From: an uncultured Lachnospiraceae bacterium
GTDB taxonomy: Bacteria > Bacillota > Clostridia > Lachnospirales > Lachnospiraceae
Direction of reading: 5' to 3'
Assembly: GCA_934370915.1 (NCBI GenBank)
Contig: CAKRNI010000134.1
Span: 1-6,946 of the forward strand
DNA length: 6,946 bases
This document shows, piece by piece, positions 1-5,863 of the stretch (its first letter is position 1; each line of letters starts with the position of its first letter). The notes below the pieces were generated by a model, which saw only the letters and a program-made list of their open reading frames with translations, ran no database searches and was not told the DNA's origin. Made by a program: the position numbers and the translations under genes.

Positions 1-27
1 AATATATATAAAACAATCGAAAATCCA

Positions 28-56
28 TAGCCCTTTTCAGAAAAAAAGTGTATAAT
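28..56 (+). promoter_or_regulatory. Candidate sigma-A promoter for the nadE cluster
   Basis: A perfect TATAAT box lies at 51-56 in an AT-rich stretch. At the 17-nt spacing the -35 hexamer would be TAGCCC (28-33), which matches TTGACA at only three positions. The support is therefore mostly the -10 box and the surrounding A/T tracts. Transcription would start near 62-64 and give a leader of about 180 nt before nadE. No other convincing promoter was found between here and the nadE start. A TTGACT at 184-189 has no -10 box at a workable distance. Confidence 0.5.
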
Positions 57-62
57 AAAAAG

Positions 63-244
63 TAATCATTCAGCCATGCGGAAATTTTCAAAACAATAGA
101 AAGCACCGTTTATGACTGAATTGTTGTATAACGGGTAACTGCGAAGGTACGGAACAGTTACTGTAACGGAATACACTCCAGGATTGACTGAACATCTGCG
201 CGCAGCGCGGCCATCAAAGTCAGAATAGATTAAGGAGAACAGAC
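63..244 (+). other. Untranslated leader of nadE with short inverted repeats
   Basis: This stretch holds no open frame of note and no known RNA family that I can recognise. It contains a 7-bp stem (135-141 with 155-161), an 11-bp palindrome (157-167), a 10-bp palindrome CTGCGCGCAG (196-205), and the nadE ribosome binding site TAAGGAG (231-237, 7 nt before the ATG). The octamer TGACTGAA occurs twice (113-120 and 185-192). There is no T-run after a stem, so an intrinsic attenuator is not evident. Whether it is regulatory is inference. Confidence 0.4.
135..167. repeat. Inverted repeat cluster built on GTAAC in the nadE leader
   Basis: GTAACTG at 135-141 is the exact reverse complement of CAGTTAC at 155-161, giving a 7-bp stem with a 13-nt loop, or 8 bp with a G-U pair. 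The right arm overlaps GTTACTGTAAC (157-167), an 11-bp palindrome with one central base. The two arrangements share bases, so as RNA they would compete, and as DNA the palindrome could be an operator half-pair. I do not match it to a known regulator site. It is unlike the usual spaced BirA operator. Confidence 0.4.
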
Positions 245-2176
245 ATGAAAGACGGATTTATCCGGGTGGCAGCAGCCACCCCAGATTTAAAGGTTGCGGA
301 TCCGGTGTTTAACCGGGAGCAGACCTGGAAGATGATGCAGGAGGCGGCGGATCAGGACGTAAAGATTCTGGTGTTCCCGGAGCTGGGGCTTACCGGATAT
401 ACCTGCGGCGATCTGTTTTTACAGGATACGCTGATCGATCAGGCAAAGGAAGAACTCTTATGGCTCTTAAATGCATCAAAAGCGATGGATATGCTGACCT
501 TCATCGGACTCCCGTGGATGAAGGACGGAAAACTTTATAACGTGGCAGCTGTCATTAAGAGCGGAGAATTATTGGGACTCGTTCCGAAGAGGCATCTCCC
601 GAACTATTCTGAGTTCTATGAGCTCCGCCACTTCAATCCGGGGCCGGTAAAGCCGGATGTGGTAGAGTGGGGAGAACGCCTGATCCCGTTTGGAAGCAAG
701 GTTTTGTTCCGCTGTACAAATATCCCGGAACTTGTGGTTGCCGCGGAGCTTTGTGAGGATGTCTGGACGATGGATCCGCCCAGCGTATCCCACGCGAAGG
801 CCGGAGCAACCGTGATCGCGAACTGCTCCGCCAGCGATGAGACAACAGGAAAGGCAGGATACCGTGAGGCGCTGATCTCAGGCCAGTCTGCCCGTCTTGT
901 GTGCGCATATATCTACGCCAACGCGGGAGAGGGTGAGTCTACCCAGGATCTCGTATTCGGCGGGCATGACATGATCGCAGAGAACGGAAATATCCTTGCG
1001 AAATCCGAGCGCTTCAAAAACGGAATGATCACGGCGGATATCGATCTTTACCGCCTTAAAAATGAAAGAAGACGAATGACCACATGTCAGCCGGGTGTTG
1101 AGGCTGAGGACTATGATTTCATGGACTTCATCTTAGAACCGGTGGAGCTCACCTTAAAACGCTATATCGATCCGGCACCGTTTGTTCCGTCAAACGCAGA
1201 GGAGAGAACGGCACGCTGTGAGGAGATCTTAACGATTCAGGCGATGGGCTTAAAGAAACGCCTTGCCCACACCGGCGTAAAAAGCGCAGTGGTAGGAATT
1301 TCCGGCGGACTTGATTCTACGCTGGCACTTCTCGTCACAGCGAGAGCGTTCGATTTGCTGGGGATTCCGAGAGAAAATATCCTCTCAGTTACAATGCCGT
1401 GTTTCGGGACCACTGACCGGACCTACAATAATGCGGTCATGCTGACAAAGAAACTGGGGGCATCATTAAAAGAAATAAATATCAGAAAAGCAGTGTCCCT
1501 CCACTTTGAGGATATCGGACATGACCCGGCGATCCATGACGTAACCTACGAGAACTCTCAGGCGAGATACCGCACACTGATCCTTATGGACCTTGCGAAC
1601 AAGACGAACGGTATGGTTATCGGAACAGGAGATATGTCCGAGCTTGCTCTCGGCTGGGCTACTTACAACGGTGACCACATGTCCATGTATGGCGTGAACG
1701 CCTCCGTTCCGAAGACGCTGGTCCGCCATCTTGTCCGTTACTATGCGGATACCTGCGGTGACAAGGCCCTTGCGGATGTCCTTTACGATGTTCTCGATAC
1801 ACCGGTAAGCCCGGAGCTTCTGCCGCCGGAGGATGGAAAAATATCCCAGAAGACGGAGGATCTTGTCGGACCTTATGAGCTTCATGATTTCTTCCTTTAC
1901 TATATTCTCCGTTACGGCTATCACCCGGCAAAGATCTACCGCCTTGCGAAGATCGCTTTTGCGGGAGTTTACGGGGATCCGGTGATCTACAAGTGGTTAA
2001 ATACCTTCTACCGCCGCTTCTTTGCGCAGCAGTTCAAGCGTTCCTGCCTGCCGGACGGTCCGAAGGTCGGATCGGTTGCCGTTTCTCCGAGAGGAGACTT
2101 GAGAATGCCGAGTGACGTAGCGAGACGGATCTGGATGGATGAAGTGGAAAAGCTTAACCCGGAGGCAGATCGATGA
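245..2176 (+). CDS. nadE: Glutamine-dependent NAD+ synthetase
   Basis: This cytoplasmic enzyme makes NAD+ from deamido-NAD+, ATP and ammonia taken from glutamine, the last step of NAD synthesis. The 643 residues carry both domains of the long form. Residues about 5-290 are a nitrilase-type glutaminase with the expected Glu-Lys-Cys triad: E46 in FPELGLTGY, K115 in VPKRHLPNY and C170 in ELCEDVW. Residues about 325-640 are the synthetase domain, with the ATP pyrophosphatase loop SGGLDST at 353-359 and the motif TGDMSELALGW at 461-471. The length is close to that of the well-studied mycobacterial enzyme, and the triad spacing matches it. The ATG follows TAAGGAG by 7 nt. It is the first gene of the cluster, and its stop overlaps the next start in ATGA. 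It appears intact, with no key residue missing. Confidence 0.97.
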   Translation: MKDGFIRVAAATPDLKVADPVFNREQTWKMMQEAADQDVKILVFPELGLTGYTCGDLFLQDTLIDQAKEELLWLLNASKAMDMLTFIGLPWMKDGKLYNVAAVIKSGELLGLVPKRHLPNYSEFYELRHFNPGPVKPDVVEWGERLIPFGSKVLFRCTNIPELVVAAELCEDVWTMDPPSVSHAKAGATVIANCSASDETTGKAGYREALISGQSARLVCAYIYANAGEGESTQDLVFGGHDMIAENGNILAKSERFKNGMITADIDLYRLKNERRRMTTCQPGVEAEDYDFMDFILEPVELTLKRYIDPAPFVPSNAEERTARCEEILTIQAMGLKKRLAHTGVKSAVVGISGGLDSTLALLVTARAFDLLGIPRENILSVTMPCFGTTDRTYNNAVMLTKKLGASLKEINIRKAVSLHFEDIGHDPAIHDVTYENSQARYRTLILMDLANKTNGMVIGTGDMSELALGWATYNGDHMSMYGVNASVPKTLVRHLVRYYADTCGDKALADVLYDVLDTPVSPELLPPEDGKISQKTEDLVGPYELHDFFLYYILRYGYHPAKIYRLAKIAFAGVYGDPVIYKWLNTFYRRFFAQQFKRSCLPDGPKVGSVAVSPRGDLRMPSDVARRIWMDEVEKLNPEADR

Positions 2177-2961
2177 TCACGAGTACAAAAAATGATCAGG
2201 TAAAAGCGGTCATCGAGTTAAAAAAGAAAGCGAGAGCGAGAAACGAACAGGGACTTTTCGTTGTCGAGGGAGTGCGTATGGCCGCTGAGCTCCCGAAGAA
2301 TCAGGTTAAAAGTATCTATGTTTCTGAAACTTTCGCGAAAAATCCGGAGAATGCCGCAATTCTTGCGGAGTATCCGGGATATGAACTTGTCAGTGATCAG
2401 GTGTTTGCGGCAATGTCCGATACGCAGACGCCTCAGGGGGTGCTGGCACTTGTCAGACAATTTTCCTATGGGATGGAAGATCTTTTAAAGAATGATCGTC
2501 CCGCCCACCTGATGGTTCTGGAAAATCTTCAGGATCCGGGAAACCTCGGAACGATCTTGCGAGCCGGGGAAGGCGCGGGGGTCACGGGACTTATCATGAG
2601 CCGTGACACTGTGGATCTCTATAACCCGAAGGTGATCCGTTCCACCATGGGATCCGTGTTCCGTGTCCCCTTCTATTATACGGATGATCTGGAACAGACA
2701 GTTCTGGATCTGAAGGCGCGGGGGATCCGTGTTTTTGCGGCCCATCTCGCGGGAAAGAATAATTACGAACAGGAAGATTATACTGGTAATACGGCATTCC
2801 TGATCGGAAACGAGGGAAACGGGCTGACAGAAAAGCTTTCCAACCTGGCGGATATCTGGGTGAAGATCCCCATGGCGGGAAAGGTGGAGTCCTTAAATGC
2901 CGCCATTGCAGCATCGATCCTGATGTTCGAGGCGGCGAGACAGCGGCGCGTAAAGGAGTGA
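2173..2961 (+). CDS. SpoU/TrmH-family RNA 2'-O-ribose methyltransferase
   Basis: This is a predicted S-adenosylmethionine-dependent methyltransferase that puts a methyl group on a ribose 2'-OH in rRNA or tRNA. Of its 262 residues, about 5-100 form the family's substrate-binding domain, and about 112-258 form the knotted SPOUT catalytic domain. The three SpoU motifs are clear: DPGNLGTILR at 121-130, with the conserved Asn at 124; LIGNEGNGL at 210-218; and IPMAGKVESLNAAIAASIL at 232-250, which forms the trefoil knot and cofactor site. GGAGG at 2161-2165 sits 7 nt before the ATG. The start overlaps the nadE stop by 4 nt, which points to translational coupling. The exact RNA target cannot be read from the sequence. 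Relatives such as RlmB, TrmH and the Bacillus YsgA group share these motifs, so no symbol is given. Confidence 0.93.
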   Translation: MITSTKNDQVKAVIELKKKARARNEQGLFVVEGVRMAAELPKNQVKSIYVSETFAKNPENAAILAEYPGYELVSDQVFAAMSDTQTPQGVLALVRQFSYGMEDLLKNDRPAHLMVLENLQDPGNLGTILRAGEGAGVTGLIMSRDTVDLYNPKVIRSTMGSVFRVPFYYTDDLEQTVLDLKARGIRVFAAHLAGKNNYEQEDYTGNTAFLIGNEGNGLTEKLSNLADIWVKIPMAGKVESLNAAIAASILMFEAARQRRVKE

Positions 2962-2965
2962 TTTT

Positions 2966-3418
2966 ATGGATATGATCGGATGGCTGGTGGCCTTTGTAAT
3001 TCTGATCGGAATCGAGGCGGCGACTATGGCGCTCACGACGATCTGGTTTGCGGGCGGCGCGTTGTTCGCGTTTTTCGCTGCGTTCCTTGGAGTTTCCGTC
3101 AAAACGCAGCTTGTAGTATTTCTGGTCGTATCGTTTATCATGCTGCTCTTTACGAGACCGCTCGCGGCCCGGTTCATCAACCGGGAAACCGTGAAGACAA
3201 ATGTGGACGGACTGATCGGAAGAAGGGCGAAAGTGATTGTAAAGATCGACAACAATGAGCCGTCCGGTGCCGCAGTCGTCAACGGGCAGGAGTGGACGGC
3301 GAGATCTGCGGATGACGCAGTGACGATCCCTGTGGGGACCCATGTGCTCATAAAGGAAGTCCGGGGCGTGAAGCTTATTGTGGAACCGGTTTCCGAAACC
3401 TCTGAAAGCCAGAAATAA
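2966..3418 (+). CDS. NfeD-like membrane protein with OB-fold domain
   Basis: This 150-residue protein has the short NfeD architecture: three hydrophobic segments at about 4-21, 24-42 and 47-63, then a soluble beta-rich domain at about 79-141. The stretch NVDGLIGRRAKV (79-90) is typical of the start of the NfeD OB-fold, and its end (GTHVLIKEVRGVKLIVEP, 124-141) is typical too. It lacks the serine-protease domain of long NfeD proteins. Family members work next to SPFH/stomatin proteins at membrane microdomains, and an SPFH gene follows 35 nt downstream. AAGGAG (2953-2958) precedes the ATG by 7 nt, and the previous gene stops 4 nt before. The molecular role is not established for this subtype. 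The most likely one is an anchor or partner of the SPFH protein. Confidence 0.9.
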   Translation: MDMIGWLVAFVILIGIEAATMALTTIWFAGGALFAFFAAFLGVSVKTQLVVFLVVSFIMLLFTRPLAARFINRETVKTNVDGLIGRRAKVIVKIDNNEPSGAAVVNGQEWTARSADDAVTIPVGTHVLIKEVRGVKLIVEPVSETSESQK

Positions 3419-3453
3419 AATTTTTCCCAAAACTCATAAAGGAGGATTTAAAG

Positions 3454-4389
3454 ATGCCAGCAATTTTAGTATTAGTACTGATCTTTATCATTCTGTTGAT
3501 CCTTGTTTCGTGCATCCGTATCGTGCCTCAGGCACAGGCGATGGTCGTGGAGAGGCTTGGCGCATACCTGGAAACCTGGAACGTGGGAATCCACTTTAAG
3601 GTTCCGTTTATCGACCGTGTTGCAAAGCGCGTTCTCTTAAAAGAACAGGTCGTTGACTTCGCCCCGCAGCCGGTGATCACAAAGGATAATGTAACCATGA
3701 AGATCGATACGGTCGTGTTCTTCCAGATCACGGACCCGAAGCTCTACGCATACGGCGTTGAGAATCCGATCATGGCGATTGAGAATCTGACCGCTACTAC
3801 GCTCCGCAACATCATCGGTGATCTGGAGCTTGATCAGACGCTGACCTCCCGTGAGACCATCAACACGAAGATGCGTTCCGCACTGGATGTTGCGACAGAT
3901 CCGTGGGGAATCAAGGTCAACCGTGTGGAGTTGAAAAATATTATCCCGCCGGCAGCGATCCAGGATGCCATGGAGAAGCAGATGAAAGCTGAGCGTGAAC
4001 GCCGTGAGGCGATCCTGCGCGCGGAAGGTGAGAAGAAGTCTACGATCCTTGTGGCAGAAGGTAAGAAACAGTCCGCGATCCTCGATGCGGAGGCAGATAA
4101 GCAGGCAGCGATCCTTCACGCGGAGGCGGAGAAGGAGAAACGGATCCGCGAGGCGGAAGGACAGGCCGAAGCGATCTTAAAGATCCAGCAGGCAAATGCC
4201 GACGGTATCCGCATGATCAAGGAGGCAGGTGCTGATCAGGCAGTTTTACAGTTAAAGAGTCTTGAGGCATTCGCGAAGGCGGCAGACGGCAAGGCAACAA
4301 AGATCATCATTCCGTCTGAGATCCAGTCTCTCGCAGGTCTTGTGACAAGTGTGACGGAGATTGCAAAGAAGAGTGAAACTGAGAATTGA
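3454..4389 (+). CDS. SPFH/Band 7 protein, stomatin/QmcA-like
   Basis: This is a membrane-anchored scaffold protein expected to form large oligomers at membrane microdomains. The 311 residues begin with one hydrophobic anchor (3-20) without a cleavable signal. The SPFH domain spans about 22-180, with family stretches such as RIVPQAQAMVVERLGAYLE (22-40), GIHFKVPFIDRV (45-56) and WGIKVNRVELKNI (151-163). A charged Ala/Glu-rich coiled coil follows at about 175-260, built of 11-residue repeats, and then a C-terminal region ending with polar residues. Length and order fit the stomatin/QmcA group rather than the longer flotillins. The ribosome binding site AAAGGAGG (3438-3445) is the strongest in the window, 8 nt before the ATG, and suggests high expression. 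The preceding NfeD gene is its expected partner. The 3' end overlaps the patatin gene. Confidence 0.94.
   Translation: MPAILVLVLIFIILLILVSCIRIVPQAQAMVVERLGAYLETWNVGIHFKVPFIDRVAKRVLLKEQVVDFAPQPVITKDNVTMKIDTVVFFQITDPKLYAYGVENPIMAIENLTATTLRNIIGDLELDQTLTSRETINTKMRSALDVATDPWGIKVNRVELKNIIPPAAIQDAMEKQMKAERERREAILRAEGEKKSTILVAEGKKQSAILDAEADKQAAILHAEAEKEKRIREAEGQAEAILKIQQANADGIRMIKEAGADQAVLQLKSLEAFAKAADGKATKIIIPSEIQSLAGLVTSVTEIAKKSETEN
4006..4170 (+). repeat. Five 33-nt in-frame repeats coding an 11-residue coiled-coil unit
   Basis: Residues 185-239 of the SPFH protein read as five successive 11-residue units. Ile recurs at 187, 198, 209, 220 and 231, and Ala-Glu recurs at 190-191, 201-202, 212-213, 223-224 and 234-235. 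The best-kept units follow the pattern AIL-x-AEG-x-KQ. At DNA level each unit is 33 nt, and several share ATCCT followed by a GC-rich Ala-Glu segment. Eleven-residue periodicity indicates a nearly straight or slightly right-handed coiled coil. Confidence 0.75.
4356..4375 (+). promoter_or_regulatory. Weak ribosome binding site and GTG start of the patatin gene
   Basis: GGAG (4356-4359) lies 13 nt before the GTG at 4373-4375, longer than ideal. The in-frame TTG at 4361 is only 1 nt after this motif, too close to use it. No ATG occurs upstream of the essential glycine-rich motif (about 4421). GTG is thus the best start, and translation probably depends on ribosomes finishing the SPFH gene, whose stop is at 4387-4389. 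Confidence 0.55.
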
Positions 4390-5581
4390 TCTTGAAAAAG
4401 AATATGGGATCGTTTTAGAGGGCGGAGGAGCCCGGGGCGCATATCAGATCGGTGTCTGGAAAGCGCTCCGGGAAGCCGGAGTGAAGATTCGGGGAGTTGC
4501 CGGAACGTCCGTAGGGGCGTTGAACGGCGCCCTGATCTGCATGGATGATCTTGAAACGGCGGAGAAGATATGGGAAAATATGACCTACTCCACGGTGGTC
4601 CAGATCGACGATTCCATGATTGGAAAATTAAAGAAATTCGGCGTTCGATCCATGAAAATGACCGACGCGGCGGCAGAATTCAAACGGGTGGTTTCAGACA
4701 GGGGACTCGATATCAGTCCTCTGAAAAAGCTTCTGGAAGATACTGTGGATGAGGAGCGGATCAGGCGTTCACCCCGGGATTTCTGCGCCGCGTCCTTTTC
4801 CGTCACGGACCGGAGGGAAGAGGATTTTGACGTGAAGTCAGCACCGCCGGGGACTATGAAAGATATGCTGATGGCCAGCGCGTATTTTCCGGGCTTCAAG
4901 CAGGAAAAGATTGGCGGAAAGACATATCTGGACGGCGGAAGTGTCAATAATGTTCCGGTGGATCTTCTGACAGACAGGGGGTATAAGGATCTTATTGTGA
5001 TCCGGCTCTACGGGATCGGCGTGGACAGGCGCATCTTTATGGATATTCCAAAGGATGTGACGATCCATGAGATCGCGCCGAAACGGAATCTTGGCGGGAT
5101 TTTAGAGTTCGACAGCGAGAGAACGAAGAAAAATATGGAACTTGGATATTTTGACGGCCTGCGTTTCCTTTACGGACTTTGCGGGAGGAAATATTATCTT
5201 GACATGCCATATTCCGAGGCGTATTATTTTGGCAGGATCATGTCAGAACTTGACATGTTCAAGGAGTGGCTGAAGCCTTATGTGAGGGAAGAAGACTTTG
5301 CGAAACTTAACGGGTATCGTGTCTACACGGAAAAGATATTCCCGTTTCTTGCGAAAAAACTGCGTCTTCGCCCGGAGTGGGATTACAGGGATCTCTACGG
5401 AGCGGTTCTGGAAGTGTTCGCAAAGAAAATGCAGCTGGAAGCCTTTCAGGTCTACACACCGGATGAGATCGTCGGGAAGCTTCAGGAGATCCTCTCGGGA
5501 AGACCTGATTATGCGGCAGATAAGAGAAGATATGAGGAGAACGCTGAAATATGGCGGAAAACAATAAGAGAAGGAAAGTAA
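4373..5581 (+). CDS. Patatin-like phospholipase family protein
   Basis: This is a predicted serine lipid acyl hydrolase. With the GTG start it has 402 residues. The patatin domain covers about 12-215. It has the oxyanion-hole motif GGGARG (17-22), the nucleophile elbow GTSVG (44-48, Ser46), and the second catalytic residue in LDGGSVNNVP (186-195, Asp187), giving a complete Ser-Asp dyad. No signal peptide or clear membrane helix is seen, so it is likely cytoplasmic and membrane-associated. The remaining 185 or so residues are charged and rich in Tyr and Phe, and I cannot assign them to a domain. The gene overlaps the SPFH gene by 17 nt and is itself overlapped by the next one. That context suggests work on membrane lipids near the SPFH/NfeD assembly, which is inference. 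The substrate is unknown. Confidence 0.92.
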   Translation: MKLRIDLEKEYGIVLEGGGARGAYQIGVWKALREAGVKIRGVAGTSVGALNGALICMDDLETAEKIWENMTYSTVVQIDDSMIGKLKKFGVRSMKMTDAAAEFKRVVSDRGLDISPLKKLLEDTVDEERIRRSPRDFCAASFSVTDRREEDFDVKSAPPGTMKDMLMASAYFPGFKQEKIGGKTYLDGGSVNNVPVDLLTDRGYKDLIVIRLYGIGVDRRIFMDIPKDVTIHEIAPKRNLGGILEFDSERTKKNMELGYFDGLRFLYGLCGRKYYLDMPYSEAYYFGRIMSELDMFKEWLKPYVREEDFAKLNGYRVYTEKIFPFLAKKLRLRPEWDYRDLYGAVLEVFAKKMQLEAFQVYTPDEIVGKLQEILSGRPDYAADKRRYEENAEIWRKTIREGK

Positions 5582-5859
5582 GGAGCGAATCCATGGCACT
5601 TGATGCCATGCACATTATCATCGGTATTGCGGTGGTGGTCATGTCCGTCATTTCGTTCCTTGATCCGGAGGAGTATATGTTCCTCTTTCCGGTGATTTTT
5701 TTTCTGGCGGCGGTTTTAAACCTTGCCACAGGAAAATACTGGCTGTCCCGGACAAAAAGGGAGAGACGGAGGAGAACGGCGGCAGTGTTCCAGATGGCAT
5801 TTGGTACGGTCCTGCTGATCTTTACATGTTTAAGCGCAATGAGTATCTGGTGGAGGTAA
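5551..5859 (+). CDS. Small three-helix membrane protein of unknown function
   Basis: The function is not recognised. The 102 residues have hydrophobic segments at about 19-37, 42-60 and 77-99. A strongly basic loop (62-75, with the run RERRRR) lies between the second and third, so by the positive-inside rule the N-terminus should be cytoplasmic. A short acidic turn (DPEE, 38-41) would then lie outside. The start is uncertain. The ATG at 5551 has GAGGAG 11 nt upstream and gives a basic tail (KRRKVR) before the first helix, but overlaps the patatin gene by 31 nt. The in-frame ATG at 5593 (residue 15) has a better-spaced TAAGGAG and gives 88 residues starting MALDAMHII. The longer form is listed because its basic tail fits the topology. 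The next gene, birA, follows after 4 nt. It may serve the membrane module upstream. Confidence 0.78.
   Translation: MAENNKRRKVRSESMALDAMHIIIGIAVVVMSVISFLDPEEYMFLFPVIFFLAAVLNLATGKYWLSRTKRERRRRTAAVFQMAFGTVLLIFTCLSAMSIWWR
5579..5595 (+). promoter_or_regulatory. Alternative ribosome binding site and start for the small membrane protein
   Basis: TAAGGAG (5579-5585) is followed by 7 nt and an ATG at 5593-5595 in the same frame as the longer reading. The motif begins with the stop codon TAA of the patatin gene (5579-5581), so a ribosome ending there would be placed to restart. This makes 5593 a real rival to 5551 as the start. Confidence 0.55.
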
Positions 5860-5863
5860 TGAG

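Noticed and set aside
176..179. CTCC that might mask the nadE ribosome site by pairing with GGAG (234-237)
   Set aside because: Only four base pairs over a loop of more than 50 nt, with no extension on either side. Too weak to claim.
63..244. NAD riboswitch or T-box in the nadE leader
   Set aside because: I see neither the conserved T-box bulge sequence nor a known NAD riboswitch pattern, and there is no terminator stem with a T-run.
1466..1924. Open reverse-strand frame of 152 codons within nadE
   Set aside because: It is antisense to the conserved NAD synthetase domain and has no family features of its own.
2594..3430. Open reverse-strand frame of 278 codons across the methyltransferase and NfeD genes
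   Set aside because: It lies opposite two well-supported genes, has an unnatural composition (rich in Arg, Ser, Pro and His) and shows no domain. It is a shadow of forward codon use.
3419..3453. Possible terminator or promoter in the gap between the NfeD and SPFH genes
   Set aside because: The 35 nt contain a short T-run and the ribosome site, but no stem before the T-run and no -35/-10 pair.
4361..4363. TTG as the start of the patatin gene
   Set aside because: It is only 1 nt after the GGAG motif, so it cannot use that site. The GTG at 4373 is better placed.
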